Part shown: one piece after another, positions 1 through 7,500 of the stretch
Layout: every line of letters begins with the position of its first letter
How positions within the stretch are numbered: position 1 is the first letter of the stretch
Source: an uncultured Prevotella sp.
GTDB lineage: Bacteria; Bacteroidota; Bacteroidia; Bacteroidales; Bacteroidaceae
Assembly: GCA_900762125.1 (NCBI GenBank)
Contig: CAAFFL010000158.1
Location: 1-9,522, forward strand
Reading direction: 5' to 3'
DNA length: 9,522 nt
Notes under the pieces: generated by a model
The model's input: only the letters and a program-made list of their open reading frames with translations
Told to the model about the DNA's origin: nothing
The model's database searches: none
Program-made: the position numbers and the translations under genes

Positions 1-695
1 AGACGTTCCGCATCAAGTGGGGCCACGCCATCAAGTTTGCCACGCTGGGCACATTCTTCGCCATGTCGTCGTTCACGCTCTACCTTAGTTTCAAGTATAT
101 CGCGGCGGGCGTGGCGTCGACGATTCTCTTCTCCTATCCCATCATGACCGCCGTCCTGATGGTGATGTTCTTCCACGAGCGCCTCACGTGGACCACGACG
201 CTCGCCATCGCGCTCGCCGTCGGCGGCATCTGTCTGCTCTATCGCGGCGACGGCGGCGTGACACTAGATGCCACGGGCGTCATCCTTGTCCTCGTTTCGT
301 CGCTCACCTACGCCATCTACATTGTCTCCGTCAACCAGTTCAACCCCGGCTATTCGTCGGTGAAGTTCACGTTCTGGATGGTCGCCTTCGGCTTCATCGC
401 CGTCTATGTCATGTCGTTGCTGATGGGGCAGCCCCTCCAGCTGCTCCATGGCGTCCGTGAGTGGGGCTTTGCCACGCAGCTCGCCCTGCTACCGACGGTG
501 GGCTCCCTGTTCTTCATGACCATCGCCATCAAGGATGTCGGCTCGACGCCCTCGGCCATCATGGGTGCCCTGGAGCCCGTCACCGCTGTGGTCATCAGTT
601 GCACGCTGTTCCAGGAGGCGTTCACCCTGCGTCTCGCCATCGGCATCGTACTCATCCTCAGCGCAGTGATCCTGATCATCCTAAAGAAACAGTAG
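1..695 (+). CDS. EamA/DMT-superfamily membrane transporter, 3' part (5' end outside window)
   Basis: The reading frame is open from the left edge (first full codon at position 3) to TAG at 693-695, giving about 230 visible residues. EamA proteins usually have about 290-300 residues and ten membrane helices, so roughly the first 60-70 residues are missing. The ATG at 63 is probably internal, because the residues before it (ending GHAIKFATLGTFFA) continue a hydrophobic segment. Several hydrophobic helices are visible, and the end carries the typical second-EamA signature: GALEPVTAVVISCTLFQEAF, then a last helix (GIVLILSAVILIIL) and a short basic tail KKQ. Members of this family move small metabolites or drugs across the inner membrane; the substrate cannot be read from sequence. 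The gene converges on the hydrolase gene with only 17 bp between stop codons, and I see no clear terminator hairpin there. It has no evident link to the carbohydrate genes. Confidence 0.85.
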   Translation, partial: TFRIKWGHAIKFATLGTFFAMSSFTLYLSFKYIAAGVASTILFSYPIMTAVLMVMFFHERLTWTTTLAIALAVGGICLLYRGDGGVTLDATGVILVLVSSLTYAIYIVSVNQFNPGYSSVKFTFWMVAFGFIAVYVMSLLMGQPLQLLHGVREWGFATQLALLPTVGSLFFMTIAIKDVGSTPSAIMGALEPVTAVVISCTLFQEAFTLRLAIGIVLILSAVILIILKKQ

Positions 696-712
696 CATAG
701 CAGCTGTTGGGC

Positions 713-1726
713 TTACCCTTTGATCCTTTTGAAGTAGGTGATGACCTCCTCCCACGTCTTGAACTCGTCACTTCCTAGTTCGATCGTCGTCCCCATGAAG
801 TCTGCGGACGGCTGGCAGTCGACATAGAAATCGCCGTAGAGCAGCGGTTTCTGGTTGCAATAGATGACGTGGTCGTGAGCTGGCGTGGAGAGATACTGCT
901 CGATCCACTCCGCGTCCGCTGCCGGCTGGGCATGGTCGTTCGTCGGCGCGGGCATGACGATGTAGACCTGGTAGGTCTCGATAAGCGTCTGAAACGCCTT
1001 CTGCAAACTGGCCCGCGGCTTGTCGTAGGCGTCGCGCAGTGTCGAGGCGTCGATGTAGACGATCTGTCGCTCGCGCCCCTCCTGCCTATCGTCGATCCAC
1101 CGGATGACGGGCACCACACCGTTCATGAACGACCGGTCGTCCATGCGGTGCTCGCCATGGAAGTGGGCGGCCTGCGGATAGTGGCTCCGATAGAGGTCCC
1201 ACGTGTGCACCAGCGGGTCCTGGTCGCCAAAGAGTCCCCACACGTGCTGCTGCTCCCGCGCCTTCTCCTCGGGCGTCATCGCCTCCAGTTGCACGAAGCA
1301 CTGGTCGGTCATCTCCTTATATTCCTTCTCCAGGGCCTTCGTCACCATGAACTCCTTCTCCCCGTCTTGCCGTGGGTTCTGCCACTGCTGCTTGCCCGTC
1401 ATGCCGTGCTCCTTCATCGTTGATGCCATCTCGAAGGCGGGGTTCACGCAGATGCGGTCCGTGCCATAGAGCATCTCCGTATACATTCCGCCCATCGACG
1501 TGCCAATGATGAGGTCGGGATGCTCCGCGGCGACCTTCTCCCGCAGTAGCTCGATGGCCTCCGCGGGGTGCAGCGGGATGTCGTAGGCGATGACGCGGGC
1601 ATTGGGGAATGTCTGCTGGATGAGCTTCACCGTGCCCGACGACGCCGCTGAGCCGAAGCCGTGGTTGTACATGATGGTCTTGCCCGACATCAGGTCGGGG
1701 AACTGCTTTACGTAAGGATTCTCCAT
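713..1726 (-). CDS. YqiA/YcfP-like alpha/beta hydrolase fused to a degenerate NT5C/HAD-like domain
   Basis: A cytoplasmic protein of 337 residues with no signal peptide. Residues about 15-212 resemble small serine esterases of the YqiA/YcfP (UPF0227) type. They show an oxyanion-type stretch YNHGFGS (20-26), nucleophile motif GTSMGG with Ser77, an acidic region FGDQDPLV (166-173), and a candidate catalytic His193 in GEHRM. The substrate is unknown, probably a small ester or thioester. Residues about 221-334 resemble the 5'(3')-deoxyribonucleotidase (NT5C) HAD fold: IVYIDAS at the motif I position, YQVYIVMPAP at motif II, CNQKPLLYGDFYVD at motifs III/IV, and the family-like tail DFMGTTIELGSDEFKTWEEV. 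The second motif I Asp is replaced (DAS for DxD), the motif II Ser/Thr is missing, and the cap region is absent, so phosphatase activity is doubtful. The ATG at 1726-1724 fits the consensus promoter just upstream (CAAA at 1787-1790, CAAAGATA at 1759-1766 as read on +). The hydrolase call is firm; the HAD assignment is by motif only. Confidence 0.85.
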   Translation of the reverse strand: MENPYVKQFPDLMSGKTIMYNHGFGSAASSGTVKLIQQTFPNARVIAYDIPLHPAEAIELLREKVAAEHPDLIIGTSMGGMYTEMLYGTDRICVNPAFEMASTMKEHGMTGKQQWQNPRQDGEKEFMVTKALEKEYKEMTDQCFVQLEAMTPEEKAREQQHVWGLFGDQDPLVHTWDLYRSHYPQAAHFHGEHRMDDRSFMNGVVPVIRWIDDRQEGRERQIVYIDASTLRDAYDKPRASLQKAFQTLIETYQVYIVMPAPTNDHAQPAADAEWIEQYLSTPAHDHVIYCNQKPLLYGDFYVDCQPSADFMGTTIELGSDEFKTWEEVITYFKRIKG

Positions 1727-1758
1727 ATCTTCAAGTCAACTTATCATTCTTATCGGTG

Positions 1759-1790
1759 CAAAGATAGATATTTTCGCCCCAACGGACAAA
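1759..1790 (-). promoter_or_regulatory. Bacteroidota-type promoter for the hydrolase gene
   Basis: Read on the minus strand, TTTG (1790-1787) is followed by 20 bp and then TATCTTTG (1766-1759). This matches the Bacteroidota sigma-factor consensus TTTG-N19-21-TAnnTTTG exactly. Transcription should begin around 1752, giving a leader of about 25 nt before the ATG at 1726. The stretch is AT-rich compared with the flanking coding DNA. It lies back to back with the promoter of the DUF2264 gene, with 16 bp between the two upstream boxes. No experimental start site is available. Confidence 0.8.
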
Positions 1791-1806
1791 TAAAGTAAGG
1801 TGGATA

Positions 1807-1838
1807 TTTGGCTTTTATCTTTTTTTATCTTACCTTTG
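1807..1838 (+). promoter_or_regulatory. Bacteroidota-type promoter for the DUF2264 gene
   Basis: TTTG (1807-1810), 20 bp, then TACCTTTG (1831-1838) is an exact match to the Bacteroidota consensus. The spacer is T-rich. The expected start of transcription is near 1845, leaving a leader of only about 20 nt before the ATG at 1867. That leader holds a three-codon frame (ATG at 1854, TAG at 1863-1865), which is probably chance. This promoter likely drives the DUF2264 gene and, through any read-through, the glycosidase genes beyond it. Confidence 0.8.
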
Positions 1839-1866
1839 CAACATAACATTTACATGAAACAATAGT

Positions 1867-3135
1867 ATGAAACTTAAACTATTCAGCACTGCCGTCTGTC
1901 TCTTGATGCTCCTCGTCCCGATGGACAGCATGGCGGCAAAGAAGAAGCAGACGCTCACCGACCGACAGTATTGGTGCCAGCAGGCGTGGCGCATGGCGCA
2001 GCCTGTGCTGGAGAACATGGCCAAAGGTGAGCTGCAGAAGAACATGATGCTTGAGGTGAGCCCCTCGTGGGACGGCCGGCCGAAGAAGGTGGCCTATATG
2101 GAATGCTTCGGCCGACTGATGGCGGGCATCGCCCCGTGGCTTGCGCTGCCCGACGACGACACCGCCGAGGGACAGCAGCGGCGGCAGCTGCGTGAGTGGG
2201 CGCTGGCCGCTTACCGCAACGCCGTGGACCCCGCGAGCCCCGACTACCTGCTCTGGAACGGCTCCGGACAGGCCCTCGTCGACGCGGCGTATGTCGCTGA
2301 GAGCTTCATCCGGGCCTACGATGCGCTGTGGGTGCCGCTCGACTCGGTGACGAAGGCGCGCTACATCCGGGAGTTCACGGGCATGCGCCGCTACGACCCG
2401 CCCTACACCAACTGGTTCCTCTTCTCCTCCACCATCGAGAGTTTCCTCGCCAAGGTCGGTGCGTCCTTCGATGAGTTCCGCGTCCACACCGCCATCCGCA
2501 AGGTGGAGGAGTGGTATGTCGGTGAGGGATGGTACAGCGATGGCCCCGACTTCGCCTTCGACTACTACAGCAGCTACGTCTTCCATCCGATGTACCTCGA
2601 GACACTGCAGAACATGATCGACTCCCGTCATGGCTCGCGCATCGACTATAAGGCTTACCGCGACAGGGAATTGAAGCGGGCGCAGAAGTTCGCCATCGTC
2701 CTCGAGCGCTTCATCTCCCCTGAGGGCACGTTCCCCGTCATCGGCCGCTCCACGCCCTACCGCCTCGCCGCGATGCAGCCGCTGGCGCTGATGGCATGGT
2801 ACCAGACACTGCCCGGCGACCTCGCCAACGGACAGGTGCGCGCAGCGCTGACGAAGGTCATGCACCGGATGTTCGACCAGCAGAACAACTACAATGCCGG
2901 CGGATACCTCACCATCGGCTTCTGCGGCTCACAGCCGTCGACGGCCGACTGGTATACGAACAACGGCTCGCTCTATATGTGCTCGCTCTGCTTCATGCCC
3001 CTCGGCCTCCCCGCCGACGCTCCATTCTGGACGGACGCCGCGCAGCCCTGGACGCAGGTGAAGGCGTGGAATGGTGAAGCCTTCCCGAAGGACCACCGCT
3101 GGGACGACGGACAACGAATAAAGGATAAGTGGTGA
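1867..3135 (+). CDS. Exported DUF2264-family protein, probable carbohydrate-active (alpha/alpha-barrel) enzyme
   Basis: A protein of 422 residues. Residues 1-23 form a Sec signal peptide (basic start MKLK, hydrophobic core, cleavage likely after S-M-A at 21-23). There is no lipobox Cys, so the mature form should be periplasmic. The rest matches DUF2264 from memory: an aromatic-rich helical protein with YMECFGRLMAGIAPWLAL (78-94), NWFLFSS (182-188), WYVGEGWYSDGPDFAFDYYS (216-235), PVIGRSTPYR (290-299) and GGYLTIGFCGSQPSTADWYT (345-364). DUF2264 proteins recur in polysaccharide-utilisation loci, and I recall some members in CAZy GH154 (beta-glucuronidases); I cannot verify that here. Candidate acidic catalytic residues lie in the GEGWYSDGPDF stretch. 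The ATG at 1867 is chosen because it begins the signal peptide directly after a consensus promoter. The neighbouring GH105 and GH2 genes support a role in trimming acidic plant or other oligosaccharides. Enzymatic function is inferred. Confidence 0.87.
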   Translation: MKLKLFSTAVCLLMLLVPMDSMAAKKKQTLTDRQYWCQQAWRMAQPVLENMAKGELQKNMMLEVSPSWDGRPKKVAYMECFGRLMAGIAPWLALPDDDTAEGQQRRQLREWALAAYRNAVDPASPDYLLWNGSGQALVDAAYVAESFIRAYDALWVPLDSVTKARYIREFTGMRRYDPPYTNWFLFSSTIESFLAKVGASFDEFRVHTAIRKVEEWYVGEGWYSDGPDFAFDYYSSYVFHPMYLETLQNMIDSRHGSRIDYKAYRDRELKRAQKFAIVLERFISPEGTFPVIGRSTPYRLAAMQPLALMAWYQTLPGDLANGQVRAALTKVMHRMFDQQNNYNAGGYLTIGFCGSQPSTADWYTNNGSLYMCSLCFMPLGLPADAPFWTDAAQPWTQVKAWNGEAFPKDHRWDDGQRIKDKW

Positions 3136-3151
3136 ACAGCCTCTCCCCCAA

Positions 3152-3174
3152 CCCCTCCCCTATGCGGGGAGGGG
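3152..3174. repeat. GC-rich perfect hairpin, 9-bp stem
   Basis: CCCCTCCCC (3152-3160), loop TATGC (3161-3165), GGGGAGGGG (3166-3174) is a perfect inverted repeat starting 16 bp after the DUF2264 stop codon. More C-runs before it and G-runs after it could lengthen the stem with bulges. No T-run follows, so it is not a standard intrinsic terminator. It could slow or partly end transcription, protect the 3' end of the DUF2264 mRNA, or be a copy of a dispersed intergenic repeat. Confidence 0.65.
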
Positions 3175-3194
3175 AGGGATTACAGAGGTAAACA

Positions 3195-3226
3195 TTTCGT
3201 GCTGTTACTGTGCCCAGTCATCTTTG
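3195..3226 (+). promoter_or_regulatory. Possible weak promoter before the GH105 gene
   Basis: TTTC (3195-3198), 20 bp, then CATCTTTG (3219-3226) resembles the Bacteroidota consensus with one mismatch in each box and correct spacing. The downstream box lies inside the first of three hairpin repeats. If used, transcription would start near 3233, and the leader would carry the other two hairpins before the ATG at 3315. The match is weak enough to be chance. Confidence 0.3.
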
Positions 3227-3298
3227 ACCGGGCCTAATAACCGCTCCCGGTCATCCTGACCGGGCCAATAACCGCTCACGGTCATCCTTGACCGGGCC
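3213..3298. repeat. Three tandem hairpin-forming repeats upstream of GH105
   Basis: Three copies of a unit containing GGTCATCCTTGACCGGGCC start at about 3213, 3246 and 3278, with offsets of 33 and 31 bp. Copies one and two are followed by the same tail, AATAACCGCTC. Each core is an inverted repeat. Copy two is perfect: CCCGGTCA (3246-3253), loop TCC, TGACCGGG (3257-3264). Copy one has an 8-bp stem with one A/C mismatch, and copy three has a 6-bp stem (3279-3284 with 3289-3294). The third copy ends 16 bp before the GH105 ATG, so the array lies in or just before its leader. Possible roles are regulator binding, leader structure or a dispersed repeat. Confidence 0.75.
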
Positions 3299-3314
3299 CA
3301 AAGACAAAGAAACA

Positions 3315-4505
3315 ATGAAGAAACTCCTCACGATAGCCGCCCTTGCCGTCCTCGCCCTCTCCGTGCAGGCAAAGGGCTGGACGAAGGCACAGGTGGCCGA
3401 CGTCATCACCCGAGTGAACAACTACTGGCAGGCAAACAACCCCGCCGAGGTGCGCGCCTTCTGGGACAACGCCGCCTACCACACCGGCAACATGGAGGCC
3501 ATCAAACTCCTCGGCAAAGGAAAGGATTGTGACAAAGGAAAGGCCTGTTGCAAGGACGCCTGTCCTACAAAGGCTTGGCTGGACTACAGCCTGCGCTGGG
3601 CGGAGCACAACCGCTGGCAGGGCGCCACGGAGACGGACCCCGCGAAGTGGCAGTATAAGCAGTACGGTGAGGACCCGCAGCACGTCCTCTTCGGCGACTG
3701 GCAGATCTGCTTCCAGACCTATGTCGACCTCTATTGGATCATCAACGCCCAGGGTGCCGCCGCTCGCAACGAACGCATGGTGCAGCGCGCCAAGGAGGTG
3801 ATGGGCTATGAGGCCGCGTCACAAGCCAACGACTACTGGTGGTGGGCCGACGCGCTCTACATGGTCATGCCCGTGATGACGAAGATGTACCTACTCACAG
3901 GCGACGTGCGCTACCTTGACAAGCTCTACGAGAATATCCGCTACGCCGACTCCATCATGCTCGACCAGGAGACGGGCCTCTACTTCCGCGACGGGAAGTA
4001 CGTCTATCCCAAGCATAAGACCGAGGCGGGCAAGAAGGACTTCTGGGCACGCGGCGACGGCTGGGTGCTCGCTGGCTTGGCCAAGGTGCTGCAGGACATG
4101 CCGACGACCTATCGCCACTACGACTTCTTCCTCCAGAAATATCAGCGTCTTGCGGCTGCCGTGCAGAAGCTGCAGCAGAAGGACGGCTACTGGACACGCT
4201 CGATGATGGATCCCGCACAGGCTCCCGGACCGGAGACATCCGGCACGGCGTTCTTCACCTACGGCATCCTCTGGGGCGTGAACAACGGCTTGCTGCCGGC
4301 AAAGCAGTATCGGAAGACCATCGACCGTGCTTGGCGCTACCTCACGACGACGGCGCTGCAACCGGACGGAAGGGTGGGCTACGTGCAGCCCATCGGCGAG
4401 AAGGCCATCCCTGGGCAGGTCGTCGACCAGAACTCCCAGGCGAACTTCGGCGTCGGAGCCTTCCTCCTCGCCGCCTGCGAATACTATCGCTCCCTGATAA
4501 AGTAA
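3315..4505 (+). CDS. GH105 family unsaturated glycuronyl (rhamnogalacturonyl) hydrolase, exported
   Basis: A protein of 396 residues. Residues 1-19 are a Sec signal peptide (MKKLLTIAALAVLALSVQA) with no lipobox, so periplasmic. The remainder fits GH105, an alpha6/alpha6-barrel family that removes the 4,5-unsaturated uronic acid left by polysaccharide lyases, by hydrating the double bond. Visible motifs are FWDNAAYHTGNMEA (49-62), WLDYSLRWAEHN (88-99), FGDWQ (126-130), WWWADALYM (175-183; Asp179 aligns with the YteR catalytic Asp143), FWARGDGWV (243-251) and GPETSGTAFF (305-314). Residues 70-87 are an unusual Lys/Cys-rich insertion with four cysteines and internal repeats. The start is the ATG at 3315 rather than an in-frame TTG at 3288, because the ATG begins the signal peptide and the TTG lies inside a hairpin repeat. 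The GH2 gene begins 64 bp downstream. The natural substrate (rhamnogalacturonan, ulvan-like or other) is not determined by sequence. Confidence 0.92.
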   Translation: MKKLLTIAALAVLALSVQAKGWTKAQVADVITRVNNYWQANNPAEVRAFWDNAAYHTGNMEAIKLLGKGKDCDKGKACCKDACPTKAWLDYSLRWAEHNRWQGATETDPAKWQYKQYGEDPQHVLFGDWQICFQTYVDLYWIINAQGAAARNERMVQRAKEVMGYEAASQANDYWWWADALYMVMPVMTKMYLLTGDVRYLDKLYENIRYADSIMLDQETGLYFRDGKYVYPKHKTEAGKKDFWARGDGWVLAGLAKVLQDMPTTYRHYDFFLQKYQRLAAAVQKLQQKDGYWTRSMMDPAQAPGPETSGTAFFTYGILWGVNNGLLPAKQYRKTIDRAWRYLTTTALQPDGRVGYVQPIGEKAIPGQVVDQNSQANFGVGAFLLAACEYYRSLIK

Positions 4506-4520
4506 GGTATAGTGTCCGTC

Positions 4521-4540
4521 CTCAGCCTTCCAGGGCTGAG
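4521..4540. repeat. Small intergenic hairpin between GH105 and GH2 genes
   Basis: CTCAGCC (4521-4527) and GGCTGAG (4534-4540) form a 7-bp stem with a 6-nt loop in the 64-bp gap. No T-run follows, and no consensus promoter is visible in the gap, so this is more likely an mRNA-processing or stability element, or a weak attenuator, than a full terminator. Confidence 0.5.
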
Positions 4541-4569
4541 TCTCAATCGTAAAACCAAGAACAAACAAT

Positions 4570-7500
4570 ATGAAAGCAACACTCATCATCACAACTCTCG
4601 TTGCCCTGGCCACGACCGCCACCGCCCAGCCCGCTGGGACGGAGTGGAATGACTTGCAGGTGAACGACATCAACCGCTACCCCGTGCATACCAGTTTCTT
4701 CGCCTATGAAGACGAGGCGAAGGCACTCGCGGCCGACAAGACGCAGTCGGCCAACTACCTCTCCCTCGAGGGACAGTGGCGCTTCAACTGGGTGGCGAAC
4801 GCCGACCAGCGACCCACCGACTTCTACCGCACCGACCTCGACGACTCCGCCTGGAAGACGATGACCGTCCCCGGCATGTGGGAGCTCAACGGCTATGGCG
4901 ACCCAGAGTATGTGAACGTCGGCTTCGCCTGGCGCTACCAGTTCGACTGGAACCATCCGGAGAACGTCCCCACGAAGGACAACCATGTCGGCTCCTACCG
5001 CCGTGTCATCACCATCCCCGCTACTTGGGCAGGCAAGCAGGTCATCGCTCACTTTGGCTCGGTGACGTCGAACATGTACCTCTATGTCAACGGACAGTTC
5101 GTCGGCTACACCGAGGACTCGAAGGTGGCGGCGGAGTTCGACCTTACGCCCTACGTCCATCCGGGCAAGAACCTCATCGCCTTCCAGTCGTTCCGATGGT
5201 GCGACGGCTCGCTCTCTGAGGACCAGGACTTCTGGCGACTCTCGGGTGTAGCACGCGAGTGCTATCTCTTTGCGAAGAACCCGAAGGTGCAGGTCAGCGA
5301 CATCCGTGTCACGCCGGATCTGGAAAATGACTATCAGGACGGCGAGCTCCTCGTCGACGCCTGGGTGAAGGGCGGACCGAGTATCGAGTTCCGGCTCCTG
5401 AACCACAACGGCCTCACCGTCGGCAAGAGCATGGCCAACTTCCGCGGACGCAACGAGGGCACGGCACGCTTCATGCTCCGCAACGTGAAGAAGTGGACGG
5501 CTGAGACACCTTATTTATATACGCTCCTCGCCATCGTGCGCGACCAGAAGGGCAACACCATCGAGGTGATCCCGCAGCGCGTGGGCTTCCGCAAGGTGGA
5601 GATCCGTAACGCGCAGCTCCTCGTCAACGGCCAGCCGGTACTCATCAAGGGCGCCGACCGCCACGAGATGGATCCTGATGGTGGCTATGTCATCACTATG
5701 GAGCGCATGCGCCAGGACATCGAGATCATGAAGCGCCTCAACATCAATGCGGTGCGCACCTGCCACTATCCCGACGATCCGCGGTGGTACGACCTCTGCG
5801 ATGAGCTCGGACTCTATGTCACCGCGGAGGCGAACCAGGAGAGCCACGGCTTCGGCTACGACGCTACCTCAGTGACAAAGAAGGACATCTTCGCTAAGCA
5901 GATCCTCCAGCGCAACCAGCATAATGTCGCTACGCAGTTCAACCATCCTTCCATCATCGTCTGGTCGATGGGCAACGAGACTGTTGACGGACCGAACTTC
6001 ACCGCAGCCTACCAGTGGATCAAGAGCCAGGACGACAGCCGCCCCATACAGTTTGAGCAGGCGGGCAAAACGGGAGCGAACACGGAGATCTACTGCCCGA
6101 TGTACTATCCGCACGACGCTTGTGAGCAGTATGCCAAGGATGCGAAGTTCACCCGTCCGCTCATCCAGTGCGAGTACAACCACACCATGGGCAACTCCTC
6201 TGGTGGACTGAAGGAGTACTGGGACCTTGTGCGCAAGTATCCGAAGTATCAGGGTGGATACATCTGGGACTTCGTCGACCAGGCGCTGCACCGCCGGCCC
6301 GACTTTAAAGCTGACCGCACGTTGGCCGACTATGATGCCATCGCCGCAAAGCTGCAGCCAGGGACGGGTGGCATGACACCGCTCTACACCTATGGTGGCG
6401 ACTACAACAAGAAGGATGCCTCGGACAACAACTTCAACAACAACGGCATCATCGGACCCGACCGACAGCTGAACCCCCATGCCTACGAGGTCGCCTACCA
6501 GTACCAGAACATCTGGGCGGAGCCCGTGGACCTTAAGGCTGGCAATATCTCGGTCTACAATGAATTCTTCTTCCGCGACCTGAGCAACTATGCCCTCGAC
6601 TGGAAGCTCATGCAGTTTACGGATGACGGTGGGGAAAAGACCGTGGCCAGTGGTACGGTGGACGACCTCGACGTCGAGCCGCAGCAGAAGGCTGTGCTGA
6701 CGTTGCCTTACCAGGTGCCCGCTGATGGTGAGGTGTTCCTCAACATCGCCTTCCGCCTGAAGACCGCTGAGCCGCTGATGAAAGCCGGACAGGTGGTGGC
6801 CAAACGACAGCTTGTCGTGCGCGAGCTACCGGCTAAGCTTGATGTCATGGCTTCGCCGAAGGCAAAGGTCGTCTTGCAGAATAAGAAGAATGCCGCTACC
6901 ATCGACGTCGATGTCGAGGGACAGATGGCTGTCTCCTTCGATAAGGCCACGGGTCTGATGACGAAGTATGTGGTGAATGGCAAAAACCTCCTCGCGGATG
7001 GCGGCACGCTGAAGCCGAACTTCTGGCGCGCTGTGACGGATAACGACATGGGCGCCCAGCTGCAGAAGAAGTTCAAGGCTTGGCGCAACCCCGTGATGAA
7101 CCTCACGGGCATCACCGCGGTGAAGGGTGTCGACATCAATGGTGTGAAGGACAAGAACATGGTCGCCGTCACGGCCTCCTACGATATGCCGGAGGTGAAG
7201 AGCACATTGACGCTCACCTATAAGATCTATAGCACGGGTGCCATGGACGTCACTGAGGCACTCACGACGAGCAAGACCGAGAAGCCGACCTGCGACTTGC
7301 TGCGCTTCGGCATGGTGATGGACCTGCCCTACGACATGGACCAGAGCACGTTCTACGGCCGCGGACCCATCGAGAACTACATCGACCGTAAGGCCAGCGA
7401 GCAGATTGGCATCTACAAGCAGACCGCCGACCAGCAGTTCTATCCCTACATCCGCCCACAGGAGACCGGCACGAAGAGCGACATCCGCTGGTGGATGCAG

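Noticed and set aside
63..65. ATG at 63 as true start of the transporter
   Set aside because: The frame is open to the window edge, the residues before it are hydrophobic and family-like, and the product would be far shorter than EamA proteins.
1854..1865. Three-codon leader frame (ATG AAA CAA TAG) before the DUF2264 gene
   Set aside because: Too short to interpret; the leader is A-rich and such a frame arises easily by chance.
1879..2865. Minus-strand frame (328 aa) opposite the DUF2264 gene
   Set aside because: The sense strand has a clear signal peptide, conserved motifs and a consensus promoter; the antisense product looks like random GC-rich translation.
3213..3298. CRISPR array
   Set aside because: Repeat units are adjacent and imperfect with the same short linker, not unique spacers; only three copies and no cas genes.
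3288..3314. TTG start for the GH105 gene
   Set aside because: It would add nine residues (LTGPKDKET) before a complete signal peptide and sits inside the third hairpin repeat; the ATG at 3315 is the better start.
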